Positions 25,283-36,531 of a DNA stretch of 64,000 bases are shown here, one piece after another. The stretch is from Brevibacterium senegalense (GTDB lineage Bacteria > Actinomycetota > Actinomycetes > Actinomycetales > Brevibacteriaceae). The notes under the pieces are model-generated. The model had not been told where the DNA came from, did no database searches, and was given only the letters and a program-made list of their open reading frames with translations. The stretch is from NCBI RefSeq assembly GCF_000285835.1, contig NZ_HE978603.1, forward strand, positions 1 to 64,000, read 5' to 3'. Every line of letters begins with the position of its first letter. The stretch's first letter is position 1. The translations under genes were made by a program, and so were the position numbers.

Positions 25283-25314
25283 CTCGGGCCCGGACGACGA
25301 GTCCGAGGCCCGAG
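25283..25314. terminator. Bidirectional terminator between the DUF1844 gene and sseB
   Basis: CTCGGGCC-CGGAC pairs with GTCCG-GGCCCGAG, with a single-base bulge and a 5-base loop (GACGA), between convergent genes. Confidence 0.7.
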
Positions 25315-25324
25315 CCGCGGTCCG

Positions 25325-26131
25325 TCAGACCTGCGTGAAGGTGAGAGCCAGCGAGTCGATCCGCTCGACCAGGGGCTCACTGGCGGCCAGGGCCTCCTGC
25401 AGCTGCGCGCTCTGCTGAGTGGTGGGAGCACCGGCCGCCCGGACCTCGATCCGGACCTCCGTCCCCCCGGCGTGCACGGCACGGGACGCCGGCCCCAGCC
25501 CCACACCGGTGATCCAACCGAACTCCCCCGTCGCGGTCCTGAGTGCGGACGCCACGGCCGCGTCCGCCCACGCCGGGACCCACGGCAGCCCCTGCAGGAA
25601 CGACCACAGCGCCGGCCGGCGCAGCAGGAACGTGTGCGGGGTGCCGGGGTCGAGGACGACCAGCTGGGCCCCCTCCTCGACAGCGGCGGCGCCCAGCCGC
25701 TCCGCCTCGATGGGGACCGGCCGGGCGTCCGGGTGCCATGCGGTGAGTGCGGGGATGTCCGTGAACGCGGGTGTCGCCTCCCGGCCGTCCCCGGAGGTGA
25801 GGCGCACCATCGCCATCTCCGAGGAGTTGTCGTGCATGAGACCGCGGTCGTCGACCGTCTGCTCCAGCACCGTGGGCAGGATGGGTGCGTACAGCCGTGC
25901 TCCCGCCAGCGCACTCAGCACGCGCTGATGCCGCTGCGGCTCCAGCGGCTGGGCCGCGACCGCACGCAGAGCCTCCAGCAGCCCGGGGTCCGCCTCGCCC
26001 GTGTCCCCCGCGAAAGGATTGGAATGGAGCTCACGCCCTCCCCACGGGACGCCCGCGGAGTCCGCGGGCCCGCCCATGGCCCCCTGCAGGTGCGCGGGGA
26101 TCTGCGGCGAGCCTCCGGTGGGGTCCGTCAT
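25325..26131 (-). CDS. SseB family protein
   Basis: A 268-residue protein of the SseB type. An N-terminal region has LYAPILPTVLEQ and later ATPAFTDIPALTAWHPDARPVP, the SseB core where a value is compared with a limit; a C-terminal segment resembles SseB_C. Its biochemical role is not settled in actinobacteria. It is the last gene of the histidine operon: its ATG (26131) follows the priA stop... in transcription order priA lies downstream, one base after the sseB start side (TGAGATG junction). The association with his genes is recurrent in this phylum. Confidence 0.8.
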   Translation of the reverse strand: MTDPTGGSPQIPAHLQGAMGGPADSAGVPWGGRELHSNPFAGDTGEADPGLLEALRAVAAQPLEPQRHQRVLSALAGARLYAPILPTVLEQTVDDRGLMHDNSSEMAMVRLTSGDGREATPAFTDIPALTAWHPDARPVPIEAERLGAAAVEEGAQLVVLDPGTPHTFLLRRPALWSFLQGLPWVPAWADAAVASALRTATGEFGWITGVGLGPASRAVHAGGTEVRIEVRAAGAPTTQQSAQLQEALAASEPLVERIDSLALTFTQV

Positions 26132-26132
26132 C

Positions 26133-26876
26133 TCAGCGTCCGGCGACGTCGAGCGCCTCGGCGAGCGTGAAGCGTCCCGCGTAGAGAGCCTTGCCGACGA
26201 TCGCCGAGTCGACGCCCGCGGGCACCAGTTCGCGCAGCGCGGCGATGTCGTCGAGGGTCGAGATGCCGCCGGAAGCCACGATCGGTCGGTCCGTGCGGGC
26301 GGCCAGGTCCGCGAGCAGCTCCGTGTTGGGTCCCTTGAGCGTGCCGTCCTTCGTCACGTCCGTCACGACGTAGCGCGTGCAGCCGGCGGCCTCGAGCTGA
26401 TCGAACACCTCGTAGAGGTCGCCGCCGTCGCGCGTCCACCCGCGTGCGGCGAGCGTGCGTCCGCGCACATCCAGGCCGATCGCGATCTTGTCGCCGTAGT
26501 GTGCGATGACCTCCGCCGTCCACTCGGGGTCCTCGAGCGCGGCGGTGCCGATGTTGACGCGCTCCGCACCGGTGTCGAGCGCACGCTCCAGGGACTCCGT
26601 GTCCCGGATGCCGCCGGACAGTTCCACCTTGATCGACAGGGACTTCGTCACCTTGCGCAGGAGATCGTAGTTGGTGCCGCGTCCGAAGGCGGCGTCCAGA
26701 TCGACGAGGTGGATCCACTCTGCACCCTCCTGCTCGAACGAGCCGGCGGCTTCGAGCGGCGAGCCGTAGACCGTCTCCGTGCCGGCCTCGCCCTGCACGA
26801 GGCGGACGGCCTGGCCGTCCGCGACGTCGACTGCGGGCAGCAGGGTGAGGGCGGGGGTCTCCACGAGCGGGGTCAT
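26133..26876 (-). CDS. priA: Phosphoribosyl isomerase A (HisA/TrpF)
   Basis: A (beta-alpha)8 barrel of 247 residues that isomerises ProFAR in histidine synthesis. In actinobacteria this protein, PriA, also performs the TrpF step of tryptophan synthesis. The two catalytic aspartates sit in [13 protein letters not shown] (near residue 17) and [12 protein letters not shown] (near 178). No separate trpF is in the window. ATG at 26876 overlaps the hisH stop by four bases, and the sseB ATG follows its stop after one base (TGAGATG). Confidence 0.94.
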   Translation of the reverse strand: MTPLVETPALTLLPAVDVADGQAVRLVQGEAGTETVYGSPLEAAGSFEQEGAEWIHLVDLDAAFGRGTNYDLLRKVTKSLSIKVELSGGIRDTESLERALDTGAERVNIGTAALEDPEWTAEVIAHYGDKIAIGLDVRGRTLAARGWTRDGGDLYEVFDQLEAAGCTRYVVTDVTKDGTLKGPNTELLADLAARTDRPIVASGGISTLDDIAALRELVPAGVDSAIVGKALYAGRFTLAEALDVAGR

Positions 26877-27526
26877 TGCTGTTCCTCCGAGGTCGGGTGG
26901 TCGTGTGGTCGTTCGGTCAGTGTGCGGACCCAGTTGGCCAGGAGGGCTGCGCCGGTGTCCCCGGACTTCTCCGGGTGGAACTGGGTGGCGACCGTGGCGC
27001 CGTCCTCGACGGCCGCCGCGAAGGCGCCTCCGTGGTCCGCGGTCGCGGTGAGGGCCTCGGGCGGACCCGTCGGTGCTGCGTAGGAGTGGACGAAGTAGAA
27101 GTACTCATCCTGCAGACCCGCGAACAGACGGGAGCCGGCGGGGGCGTGCACCCGCGACCATCCCATGTGCGGGACGAGGGGCGAGTCCAGTCGCGCGATC
27201 TCGCCCGGCCACAGCGCGACGCCCTCCGTCCGCGTGCCGTGCTCCGTACCGGCGGAGAACAGGACCTGCATCCCCACGCAGATGCCCAGCGTGGGTCGGC
27301 CCCGGGAGTGGCGGTCGCGCAGCAGGTCGACACCACCGGCCGATGCGAGGGCGTCCATGACGGACGCGAAGGCTCCGACACCGGGGACCACGAGGCCGTC
27401 GGCCTCCTCGATGAGAGTCGTGTCCGCGGTGAGGACGACCGAGGCCCCGGTGCGCTCCAGCGCGCGCACGGCGGAGTGCACGTTGCCGGAGCCGTAGTCG
27501 AGGACGGCCACACGCGCGGCGGTCAT
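26873..27526 (-). CDS. hisH: Imidazole glycerol phosphate synthase, glutaminase subunit
   Basis: A class I glutamine amidotransferase of 217 residues that feeds ammonia to HisF. The nucleophile cysteine is in [11 protein letters not shown] near residue 80, and the catalytic His-Glu pair in QFHPEKSG near 195. ATG start at 27526 is embedded in the stop of the upstream membrane-protein gene (ATGA). HisF itself is not in the window. Confidence 0.95.
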   Translation of the reverse strand: MTAARVAVLDYGSGNVHSAVRALERTGASVVLTADTTLIEEADGLVVPGVGAFASVMDALASAGGVDLLRDRHSRGRPTLGICVGMQVLFSAGTEHGTRTEGVALWPGEIARLDSPLVPHMGWSRVHAPAGSRLFAGLQDEYFYFVHSYAAPTGPPEALTATADHGGAFAAAVEDGATVATQFHPEKSGDTGAALLANWVRTLTERPHDHPTSEEQQ

Positions 27527-28125
27527 GTCGACCTCCCGGCGCCCAGCAGACCGCGGACGCGCACGAGGGACGCGACGAGGACGGCGGCGCCGAAGACTGC
27601 GACGATCCAGCCCACGACGGACCCGCCGGCGCCCTGCACGGCTCCGAAGACGACGACGACCAGGGCGAGGAGCGCGACGACGATCCACAGCAGCGCGGCG
27701 CGAGCCAGGGCGGCGCGCTGAGGCGTCATCGTCGCTCGCGACGCGTCCAGCTTCGACATCGTGGAGGTGTCGATCCACCCCTCGATGTCCCGGGGCTGAG
27801 CGGTCTCGAGGAGGAGCCGCTCGAGGTCGTCCGGCAGGTTCGACAGAGCGAGGCCGGCGGGCACATCCGCCTCCCGCTCGCCCCTGCGGTAGTGCGCCGC
27901 GTCGATCTGCTCCTCGCTGCGGACCATGAGCAGCACCTCGTGCTTGCCCGTCAGCCGCGAGATCGCGGCGGCCGCGCGGTTGCCCGCGGCGATGTCCGTC
28001 CCCTGCTGGACGATCGCGGAGAAGTCACCCAGGGGGACGACGTCCCCCTGGATGTCCGACAGGACGCACGCCGCCGCCAGCTGGTCGGGTCGCCCGAACG
28101 GGGTGACGATGACCGTACGGCTCAC
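27523..28125 (-). CDS. Uncharacterised two-helix membrane protein within the his operon
   Basis: A 200-residue protein I cannot assign to a named family. Residues 1-140 are soluble and mixed alpha/beta ([14 protein letters not shown] at the start); two membrane helices follow at about 143-163 and 169-188, joined by a short Gly-rich turn, with an Arg-rich C-terminus. A GTG start at 28125 overlaps the hisB stop (GTGA), and its stop overlaps the hisH ATG (ATGA), so it is locked into the operon's translation. No catalytic motif is visible. A membrane role linked to histidine enzymes, or simple co-expression, are both possible. Confidence 0.85.
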   Translation of the reverse strand: MSRTVIVTPFGRPDQLAAACVLSDIQGDVVPLGDFSAIVQQGTDIAAGNRAAAAISRLTGKHEVLLMVRSEEQIDAAHYRRGEREADVPAGLALSNLPDDLERLLLETAQPRDIEGWIDTSTMSKLDASRATMTPQRAALARAALLWIVVALLALVVVVFGAVQGAGGSVVGWIVAVFGAAVLVASLVRVRGLLGAGRST

Positions 28126-28724
28126 AGGGCCCCCTTCGTCGACGGCACGCCGGTCGACCGCGGGTCCGGCTCCACCGCCGTGCGCAGAGCGCGGGCCACG
28201 GCCTTGAACTGCGCCTCCACGATGTGGTGGGGATCGCGGCCGGCCAGCAGTCGGACGTGCATCGTGAGACCCGCGTGGAAGGCGAGGGACTCGAGCGCGT
28301 GCCCGGTCATCGAACCCGTGAAGTGGCCGCCCACCAGGTGGTAGCGCTGCGCCTCCGACTCGCCCTCGTGGACGAAGTACGGGCGCCCGGACACGTCCAC
28401 GACGGCCTGTGCGAGTGCCTCGTCGAGGGGGACGGTCGCATCGCCGTAGCGGCGGATGCCCGCCTTGTCCCCCAACGCCTCGCCCAGGGCGCGTCCCAGG
28501 GTGATCGCAGTGTCCTCCACCGTGTGGTGCACGTCGATGTGGACATCGCCCGTGGCCTGGATGTCCATGTCGATGAGCGAGTGCTTCGACAGCGCGGTGA
28601 GCATGTGGTCGAAGAACGGCACGCCCGTGTCGATCGTCGAGACACCGGTGCCGTCGAGGTCGACCGACACCCGCACGTCCGATTCGCTGGTGGTCCTCTG
28701 TGCTCGCGCGGTGCGCTGGGTCAC
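28122..28724 (-). CDS. hisB: Imidazoleglycerol-phosphate dehydratase
   Basis: A monofunctional HisB of 200 residues, the sixth step of histidine synthesis. Manganese-binding histidine motifs are present twice: HHTVEDTAI near residue 72 and [12 protein letters not shown] near 165. The phosphatase domain of the E. coli fusion is absent, as usual in actinobacteria. GTG start at 28724 with GGAG upstream, overlapping the hisC stop. Confidence 0.96.
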   Translation of the reverse strand: MTQRTARAQRTTSESDVRVSVDLDGTGVSTIDTGVPFFDHMLTALSKHSLIDMDIQATGDVHIDVHHTVEDTAITLGRALGEALGDKAGIRRYGDATVPLDEALAQAVVDVSGRPYFVHEGESEAQRYHLVGGHFTGSMTGHALESLAFHAGLTMHVRLLAGRDPHHIVEAQFKAVARALRTAVEPDPRSTGVPSTKGAL

Positions 28725-29860
28725 TGGGAGCTCCTTCCAAGGGTGTCGGGGTGGGCGGACAGGATGTCCTCCACAGCGGTGAGGAACGCCGTCGTCTCCT
28801 CCGGCGTCCCGGCGTTGACCCGGAGGGATCCCGGGATGCCCACGTCGCGGATCAGCACTCCGCGGTCCACCAGCCGCTGCCACAGGAGGGCGGGATCCGC
28901 GACGCCGGAGAACAGGACGAAGTTCGCGTCCGACTCGACGACGTCGAAGCCCAGGGCGCGCAGGCGGTCGACGATCGCGTCGCGCTGCTGCGCCAGTTCG
29001 CGCACGCCCGCCAGCAGCGACCCCGGGTGCTGGAGTGCGGCCTCGGCGGCCGCCTGGGTGAGGGACGAGAGGTGGTAGGGCATCCGCACGAGCCGCAGCC
29101 CGTCGATGAGTGCCGGATCCGCCGCAGCGTATCCCACACGCGCGCCGGCGAACGCGAACGCCTTGCTCATCGTCCGCGAGACGACGAGGCGCGGGCGTCC
29201 GGGCAGCAGCGACAGCGCCGTGCGGAAATCCGGCCCAGCGAACTCCGCGTACGCCTCGTCGACGATGACGATGCCGCCGGCCGCGTCGCAGACCGCCTCG
29301 ATGACGTCGAGCGGCGTGCGGTTGCCGGTGGGGTTGTTGGGGGTGCAGAGGAAGACGACGTCCGGGTCGTGCTGCCGGATGGCCGTCCGCGCCGCGTCCG
29401 CGGTGATCGCGTAGTCCTCACCGCGCGGGACCTCGGCCCAGCGGGCGCCGGTCGACTGGGTGATGAGGGGGTGCATCGAGTAGCTGGGGGTGAAGCCAAG
29501 GACGGTCCGCCCCGGTCCGCCGAAGGCCTGGAGGATGTGGAACAGCACCTCGTTGGAGCCGTTCGCGGCCCAGATCATGCTGGGGTCGATCGCGACGTCC
29601 GCAGCACCCTCGCGCGACAGGACGTCCGTCAGATACCCGGCGAGCTGTGTGCGCAGACCGGTGAACTCCCGGTCCGGATAGCGGTTGAGCGACGCGGCGA
29701 CGTCCGCGATGCGGGTCTGGAGTGCCGCTGTGACGTCCGCGGGGACCGCGAACGCGTTCTCATTGACATTGAGCCGGACGGGCACGTCGATGACGGGAGC
29801 GCCGTACGGCGAGCGGCCGCGCAGGTCGTCCCGCAGCGGAAGGGAGCCGAGTGAAGTCAC
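28721..29860 (-). CDS. hisC: Histidinol-phosphate aminotransferase
   Basis: A class I/II PLP aminotransferase of 379 residues. The PLP lysine lies in [17 protein letters not shown], and the NPTG motif in [11 protein letters not shown]. The start is GTG at 29860. TAAACT lies exactly six bases upstream, so the transcript should begin at the GTG and lack a leader. It heads the hisC-hisB-membrane protein-hisH-priA-sseB unit; hisD is not next to it. Confidence 0.95.
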   Translation of the reverse strand: MTSLGSLPLRDDLRGRSPYGAPVIDVPVRLNVNENAFAVPADVTAALQTRIADVAASLNRYPDREFTGLRTQLAGYLTDVLSREGAADVAIDPSMIWAANGSNEVLFHILQAFGGPGRTVLGFTPSYSMHPLITQSTGARWAEVPRGEDYAITADAARTAIRQHDPDVVFLCTPNNPTGNRTPLDVIEAVCDAAGGIVIVDEAYAEFAGPDFRTALSLLPGRPRLVVSRTMSKAFAFAGARVGYAAADPALIDGLRLVRMPYHLSSLTQAAAEAALQHPGSLLAGVRELAQQRDAIVDRLRALGFDVVESDANFVLFSGVADPALLWQRLVDRGVLIRDVGIPGSLRVNAGTPEETTAFLTAVEDILSAHPDTLGRSSQ

Positions 29861-29866
29861 GCATGG

Positions 29867-29872
29867 AGTTTA
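29867..29872 (-). promoter_or_regulatory. hisC -10 box containing a stop codon
   Basis: TAAACT; its first three bases are the TAA stop codon of the LysM gene (29870-29872). Six bases separate it from the hisC GTG, predicting a leaderless message. Confidence 0.65.
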
Positions 29873-30265
29873 GCGCGCGGGCAGTTCGAGGACCTGACCG
29901 GGGTGGACCACACCGGTGCTCATCCCGTTGAGGGTCTGCACCTCGTCCAGGACGACCCGCGGATCCCGGTCGTAGGACCGGTCGACGACGACCGACCACA
30001 GGCTCTCGCCCTCCTCCACCACGACGCTGACGGTGTCCACGGCCGGCCCGGCCTCCTCCGCCGCCGCCGTGGGCGACCACACCGCAGCCAGCGCGCCCAG
30101 GAGGACCGCCAGCAGTACGGCCGCGAAGCAGGCGGTGCGGAGCAGCCGGGCACGCCGGGTCGCACCGATCCGGTGCGCGGACGCCCGTCCCGCGTCGCCC
30201 GCGACCCCGCACACGGCCGCCACGGGTCGCACCTGGGCCTGCCGGGTGAGCACTGCAGCACTCAT
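29870..30265 (-). CDS. LysM membrane protein, YneA/ChiZ-type SOS cell-division inhibitor candidate
   Basis: A 131-residue protein with a basic cytoplasmic N-terminus, one membrane helix at about 41-63 and an extracytoplasmic LysM domain at about 79-130 (VVEEGESLWSVV ... VHPGQVLELPA). This layout and its position, divergent from lexA, match YneA of Bacillus and ChiZ/Rv2719c of mycobacteria, which delay division during DNA damage. The shared promoter region holds several TCGAAC LexA half-sites. ATG at 30265 has GGAGGTGGCG upstream. The assignment is by architecture and synteny, as the sequence itself evolves fast. Confidence 0.85.
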   Translation of the reverse strand: MSAAVLTRQAQVRPVAAVCGVAGDAGRASAHRIGATRRARLLRTACFAAVLLAVLLGALAAVWSPTAAAEEAGPAVDTVSVVVEEGESLWSVVVDRSYDRDPRVVLDEVQTLNGMSTGVVHPGQVLELPAR

Positions 30266-30316
30266 GTCGCCACCTCCTGCGTGATGCCGGGACGATCCGT
30301 GCCGCCCCGCCTGGTT

Positions 30317-30408
30317 TCGAACGCTTGTACTATTGAACACCACGTTCGACGGAATGTCCAGATTCTTTCGAACGGATATGCGATGATGGGAATCGAACGT
30401 CTGTGGTG
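30317..30408. promoter_or_regulatory. LexA operator cluster between the LysM gene and lexA
   Basis: Three direct TCGAACG half-sites start at 30317, 30368 and 30393. A TTGAAC/GTTCGA inverted pair occupies 30333-30349, with a 5-base rather than 4-base spacer. The best full match to the actinobacterial SOS box TCGAAC-N4-GTTCGA is 30317-30332 (right half GTACTA). Together they suggest LexA controls both divergent genes. Confidence 0.65.
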
Positions 30409-30520
30409 CGGTCATGCGTCTGAGTCGATCACGAGGCACGGACACAGCCTCGCGTCGCAGCGTTCACGCAGGTGACACGACAGGTGACGGCACCCGTCAA
30501 GGATGGGGAGGACAACGACG

Positions 30521-31273
30521 ATGACTCCGGAGCAGCAGCGGCGCAGAGGCCGGCCGCGGACCAGCGGCCTCGACGAGGAGATCGAAGTGGTGCGCAGGGC
30601 GCAGAGCGAGGAGGTGGAGCTTCCCGGCGGGTCGGCGGCCGAGGGCGACACGCGGCTGACCCAGCGGCAGCGTCTGGTGCTCGAGACGATCGAGCGCGCG
30701 GTCTACGTGAACGGGTATCCGCCCAGCATGCGGGAGATCGGCAAGGCCGTGGGGCTGGCCTCCCTGTCCTCCGTCGCCCACCAGCTCTCCCAGCTGGAGC
30801 GCCTGGGATACCTGCGCCGCGACCCCAAGCGCCCGCGCGCGATCGAGGTCGTCACGCCGCCGGAGGAGGTCCGCAAGGGCATCGACCCCACCCCCAATAC
30901 GGCCATGGTGCCGGTCGTGGGCCGGATCGCGGCCGGCGGTCCGATCCTCGCGGAGCAGGACGTCGAGGACGTCTTTGCCCTGCCGCGCCAGGTCGTGGGG
31001 TCCGGCGAGCTGTTCCTCCTCAACGTCGTGGGGGATTCGATGCAGGACGCCGCGATCTGCGACGGCGACTTCGTCGTCGTCCGTCGGCAGCCGGACGCGG
31101 AGAACGGGCAGATCGTCGCCGCGCTCCTGGACGACGAGGCCACGGTCAAGACGCTCAAGCGCGCGGACGGCAAGCAGTGGCTGCTGCCCCAGAACCGGTT
31201 CTACGACCCGATCGACGGCGACCACGCGACGATCATGGGCGTCGTCGCCGCCGTCATCCGCCGCGTCGGCTGA
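30521..31273 (+). CDS. lexA: LexA repressor
   Basis: The SOS master repressor, 250 residues. The winged-helix domain includes [16 protein letters not shown] and the recognition part [22 protein letters not shown]. The self-cleavage Ala-Gly bond is in RIAAGGPI; the catalytic serine is in [11 protein letters not shown] and the lysine in TVKTLKR. The ATG at 30521 is preceded by GGGAGG with nine bases spacing; an ATG at 30503 has no such site. The N-terminal ~45 residues before the helix-turn-helix domain are longer than in E. coli. Confidence 0.97.
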   Translation: MTPEQQRRRGRPRTSGLDEEIEVVRRAQSEEVELPGGSAAEGDTRLTQRQRLVLETIERAVYVNGYPPSMREIGKAVGLASLSSVAHQLSQLERLGYLRRDPKRPRAIEVVTPPEEVRKGIDPTPNTAMVPVVGRIAAGGPILAEQDVEDVFALPRQVVGSGELFLLNVVGDSMQDAAICDGDFVVVRRQPDAENGQIVAALLDDEATVKTLKRADGKQWLLPQNRFYDPIDGDHATIMGVVAAVIRRVG

Positions 31274-31280
31274 GCTCTGT

Positions 31281-31315
31281 CCCGGCTGATCGCCCCGGGG
31301 ACGCGATCAGCCGGG
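31281..31315. terminator. Bidirectional terminator between lexA and dinG
   Basis: A 12-bp stem (CCCGGCTGATCG / CGATCAGCCGGG) with an 11-base loop between convergent genes. Confidence 0.75.
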
Positions 31316-31322
31316 CGACCCG

Positions 31323-33307
31323 TCAGGCGTCCGCGTCGCGCAGGCGCTCGAGGGCCCCGCGCACCAGTGCAGGGTCCTCGGTCCTCCACATGGGCGGCAG
31401 CGAGGCCGCCAGGAAACCGCCGTACCGCGCGGTGCGTAGTCGTTCGTCCAGCACTGCCACGACGCCCCGGTCCGCCGTCGAGCGGATGAGGCGACCCGCG
31501 CCCTGCGCCAGCAGCAGGGCCGCGTGCGAGGCGCTCACGGACATGAAGCCATTCGCACCGGCACGCTGCGCGGACTCCGTCCGCGCGCGCACCAGGGGGT
31601 CGTCGGGACGGGGGAACGGGATGCGGTCGATGACGACCAGCCGACACGTGCGACCGGGGACGTCGACACCCTGCCAGAGCGACAGAGTCCCGAACAGGCA
31701 GGCCTCGTCGTCCGCCGAGAACCGCTTGACGAGGGACGAGAGACCGTCCTCCCCCTGGGCCAGGATCGGCAGGTCCGTACGCCGGCGCATCTCCTCGGCC
31801 GCGGCCTGCGCGGCGGCACGGGACGAGAAGAGGCCCAGTGCCCCTCCCCCGGACGCGCGCAGCAGCTCCTCCAGTTCGTCGAGCGCCTCCGCGCTGGCTC
31901 CGCTGCGGCCGGGACGGGGCAGGTGCGAGGCGACGTAGAGGATGCCCTGGGCGGAGTAGTCGAACGGGGAGCCCACGTCGATCGCGTCGTAGCGCGGCGC
32001 GTCCGGTCCGGCGAGCCCCAGCGCACCGGCGACCGCGTCGAACCGGCCTCCCAGCGCCAGCGTGGCGGACGTTGCGACGACCGTCGACTTCTCGAAGATG
32101 CCGGACCGCATGGTGCCCGCGACGGACAGCGGTGCGACGACCAGCGAGGTCGTGGTCCGCTCGCGGAAGGTCGAGCGCGTCACCCATGCGACGTCGTTGT
32201 CCGCCTCATCGCTGATCCGGGTCGCGACGTCGAACACCTCGAGGACCCGGGCCCGCGCCAGCTGCCGTCCCGCGTCCGGTTCCGCCTCGCCCGCGCCGGT
32301 GCCCAGGTCCGCGATGAGCTGGCGAGCCGCGTCGCGCACCTGCACGACCGCTGCCGCCAGGGCCTGCGGCCACCGGGTGAGCAGCCCCTCCTCTGCGGCG
32401 TCGAGTGCCTTCACGAGCGCCGCCCCCGCGGTCTCGAGGAGGCCGATGACGCCGTCCTGGACCAGACCGGTCCGCCGCACCGCTCCTGCGGCATGATCGA
32501 TCATCGCGCCCGTGAGACTCCCCGTCAGCGCGTTCGTCACCCGGTCGCGCAGCTCGTGCGCCTCGTCGATGATGACCGCGGAATGCTCCGGGAGGACCGC
32601 GTGGTCGCCGAACGCGTCGATCGCCAGCAGGGCGTGGTTCGTCACGACGACGTCCGCGCCGCCAGCGCGGATCTTCGCGATCTCCGCGAAGCACTCCTCG
32701 AACGCGGGGCACTTCGACCCCAGACAGTCGAAGGCGTTGACGGAGACCTGCGACCACGCGCGATCGGACACACCCGGCACCAGGTCGTCCCGGTCGCCGG
32801 TCTCCGTCGTGCGCACCCAGCTGCGGATCCGCGTGATCTCCTCACCCAGCTGCGAGGCTCCGCCCCCACCGCGCTCTGCCGGCGGGCGGGAAGCGGTCTG
32901 GTCCGCGCCGAAGTCGAACAGCAGGCCGGCCTCGTCATCGGGGAAGCCCCCGTCCAGCTTGTGGCGGCACACGTAGTTCCGACGCCCCTTGAGGACCGCG
33001 GCGGACGGTCGGCGGGTGAGGTCGCCCTTGATCGCGCGGATGAGCCGCGGCAGGTCCCGGTCGACGATCTGCGCCTGCAGCGCCAGGGTCGCCGTCGAGA
33101 CGATGACGCGGTCGCCGGTCCGCGTCGCGTGGTCGAGGGCCGGCACCAGGTAGGCGAGCGACTTGCCGGTCCCCGTCCCCGCCTGGACCAGGAGGTGGCT
33201 GCCCCCGTCCAGAGCACTCGCGACAGCGGCGGCCATCGTCGTCTGCCCCTCGCGCTCCGTGCCGCCCACGGCGGCGACGGCGGCCTCGAGCAGCGGGCCC
33301 ACCTCGC

Positions 33308-33311
<4 letters not shown>
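31323..33311 (-). CDS. dinG: DinG/XPD-type ATP-dependent helicase
   Basis: A superfamily 2 helicase of 662 residues. Walker A is AGTGTGKS (residues 44-51) and the DEAH box is at 249-252. Four cysteines (115, 196, 201, 207) are placed as in the iron-sulfur cluster of XPD/DinG enzymes. C-terminal helicase motifs include LWQGVDVPG and the QGAGRLIRS arginine motif. In other bacteria DinG unwinds D-loops, R-loops and G4 DNA. The ATG at 33311 overlaps the hflX stop by four bases, so both are co-translated. No LexA box was seen directly upstream. Confidence 0.92.
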
Positions 33312-34873
<1,562 letters not shown>

Positions 34874-34916
34874 GTACTCCCTCTCTGCGGATGGATGTCC
34901 ATTCTCCCACAGCGCT

Positions 34917-34922
34917 TAGACT
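34917..34922 (+). promoter_or_regulatory. -10 box of the methyltransferase gene (leaderless)
   Basis: TAGACT, seven bases before the ATG at 34930. There is no Shine-Dalgarno sequence in between, consistent with a leaderless transcript. Confidence 0.6.
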
Positions 34923-34929
34923 CCGTCCC

Positions 34930-35547
34930 ATGGCCGATCACTACTTCTCGGAGGCTCCCGCGGGCGAGGCGCAGCTGCGCACGCTCACCGTCCGGCTGGG
35001 CGGCCGGGACGTCGAGGTCGACACCGCCGGCGGTGTCTTCTCCCCCGGTCACGTGGACACCGGCACGCGCGTCCTCCTGCAGCACGTGCCGGATCCCGAA
35101 CCGGGCGCCCTCCTCGATCTGGGCTGCGGGTGGGGGCCCATCGCCCTCGACGCGGCGCTGCGTGCGCGGGAGAACCGGGTCCCCCTGCAGGTGTGGGCCG
35201 TCGACGTGAACGAGCGGGCGCGTGAGCTCACGACCCGCAACGCCGCCGCGCTGGGGCTCACGGACGTCCGGACCGTCGCACCGGAGGACGTCCCGGCCGA
35301 CGTGCGGTTCTCCGCGATCTGGTCGAACCCGCCCATCCGGGTGGGGAAGGCCGTCCTGCACGGGATGCTCTCCGAGTGGCTGCCCCGGCTGGGCCCGGGC
35401 GGGGCCGCGCACCTCGTCGTCGCGAAGAAGCTGGGAGCGGACTCGCTGCGCGCGTGGCTGGACCAGGAGTTCGGTGCGGACTGCGATGTCGAGCGGACCG
35501 CGACGGCGAAGGGGTTCCGGATCCTGCGGGTGACGCGCAGACCCTGA
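34930..35547 (+). CDS. RsmC-like class I SAM-dependent methyltransferase
   Basis: A 205-residue methyltransferase of the MTS/RsmC type that keeps only the catalytic half. SAM-binding motif I is LLDLGCGWGPIAL near residue 60. The N6/N2-methylase signature is SNPPIRVGK, followed by GPGGAAHLVVAKK. Members methylate guanine in 16S rRNA; the size suggests a single-domain form found in actinobacteria. The start at 34930 is supported by the TAGACT box seven bases upstream. It is divergent from hflX and convergent with dapF. Confidence 0.88.
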   Translation: MADHYFSEAPAGEAQLRTLTVRLGGRDVEVDTAGGVFSPGHVDTGTRVLLQHVPDPEPGALLDLGCGWGPIALDAALRARENRVPLQVWAVDVNERARELTTRNAAALGLTDVRTVAPEDVPADVRFSAIWSNPPIRVGKAVLHGMLSEWLPRLGPGGAAHLVVAKKLGADSLRAWLDQEFGADCDVERTATAKGFRILRVTRRP

Positions 35548-35558
35548 GGCCCTCCCCT

Positions 35559-35590
35559 CCGCACGCGTGACCGCCGGTCCGGCCGTGCGG
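35559..35590. terminator. Terminator between the methyltransferase gene and dapF
   Basis: A 7-bp outer stem (CCGCACG / CGTGCGG) with an inner GACC/GGTC stem lies in a 45-base gap between convergent genes. Confidence 0.55.
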
Positions 35591-35592
35591 CC

Positions 35593-36519
35593 TCAACCCT
35601 GTGGCAGCAGGGTCGCATCCGCGACGAGGACCGCAGGTCCGGACAGGAAGACGCGCGGCCCCTCGATCTCGACGCGGACGGGCCCTCCGGGCTGCTCGAC
35701 GGTCCAGTCGACGGGTCCGTCCGGGCCCGCCCAGAACCGTGCGGCCAGGGCCGCCGCGCACGCTCCGGTGCCGCACGCCATCGTCTCGCCCACACCGCGC
35801 TCGTGCACGCGCATCCGCAGTGTGCCGGTGCGCGGGTCGCCGTCGCCGTCCGCGTCGACGACGATGAACTCGACGTTCGTGCCGTCCGCGGGCACCGGCT
35901 GGACGACGGGCGCGACGGCGAGGTCCGCACCGATGAGCTGCTGGAGGTCCGGCAGCGCGACGACCGTGTGCGGGTTGCCCATGTCGACGCTCACCGCCGG
36001 GCGGGCGACGTCCTGGTCCGAGGTCGTGACCACCGCGTCCGCCGCCGCACCCGCGTCCGTCTCCGGCAGGGGCATGCGCCAGACGCCCATGTCGACGCGG
36101 TACCAGGGGGCGGATCCGCCGGTGGGGTCCGGGACGAGGGTCACGGTCTTCACCCCGCCGCGCGTGCCCACGAGGACGGGGGACGCGGGATCGGCCAGAC
36201 CGCGGGTCACGAGGTAGTGCGCGAACACGCGGACGCCGTTGCCGCACATCTGTGCGATCGACCCGTCCGCATTGCGGTAGTCCATGAACCACGTGGCGCC
36301 GGCCGCGACCGCCTCGTCCGCGTGCGCGACGTGCTCGTCGCCCTCGGCCAGCGCCGTGGAGCGCACGACCCGGATGAGCCCGTCCGCGCCGATCCCGCGA
36401 CGGCGGTCGGTGAGCGCATGGACCGTCTCCGCCGGGATCGCCTGCTGGGCGTGCGGGTCCTCGACGAGGACGAAGTCGTTGGCGGTCCCGTGTCCCTTGG
36501 TCACCTGTGGAGTCATCAC
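35593..36519 (-). CDS. dapF: Diaminopimelate epimerase
   Basis: Converts LL- to meso-diaminopimelate for peptidoglycan and lysine; 308 residues. The two catalytic cysteines are in the expected contexts, IAQMCGNGVRVFAHY near 74 and ETMACGTGACAAA near 225. The start is a GTG at 36519, immediately followed by an in-frame ATG (36516). The TAGACT box at 36526-36531 is six bases from the GTG, favouring a leaderless GTG start. It ends the miaB-miaA group and works with dapA and dapB, 20-25 kb away. Confidence 0.95.
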   Translation of the reverse strand: MMTPQVTKGHGTANDFVLVEDPHAQQAIPAETVHALTDRRRGIGADGLIRVVRSTALAEGDEHVAHADEAVAAGATWFMDYRNADGSIAQMCGNGVRVFAHYLVTRGLADPASPVLVGTRGGVKTVTLVPDPTGGSAPWYRVDMGVWRMPLPETDAGAAADAVVTTSDQDVARPAVSVDMGNPHTVVALPDLQQLIGADLAVAPVVQPVPADGTNVEFIVVDADGDGDPRTGTLRMRVHERGVGETMACGTGACAAALAARFWAGPDGPVDWTVEQPGGPVRVEIEGPRVFLSGPAVLVADATLLPQG

Positions 36520-36525
36520 GCGGGC

Positions 36526-36531
36526 AGTCTA
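36526..36531 (-). promoter_or_regulatory. dapF -10 box containing the miaA stop codon
   Basis: TAGACT, whose first three bases are the TAG stop codon of miaA (36529-36531). Six bases separate it from the dapF GTG. Confidence 0.65.

Noticed and set aside
30333-30349. Perfect LexA box TTGAAC...GTTCGA
   Set aside because: The spacer is five bases, not the four of the actinobacterial consensus, so I list it only as part of the half-site cluster.
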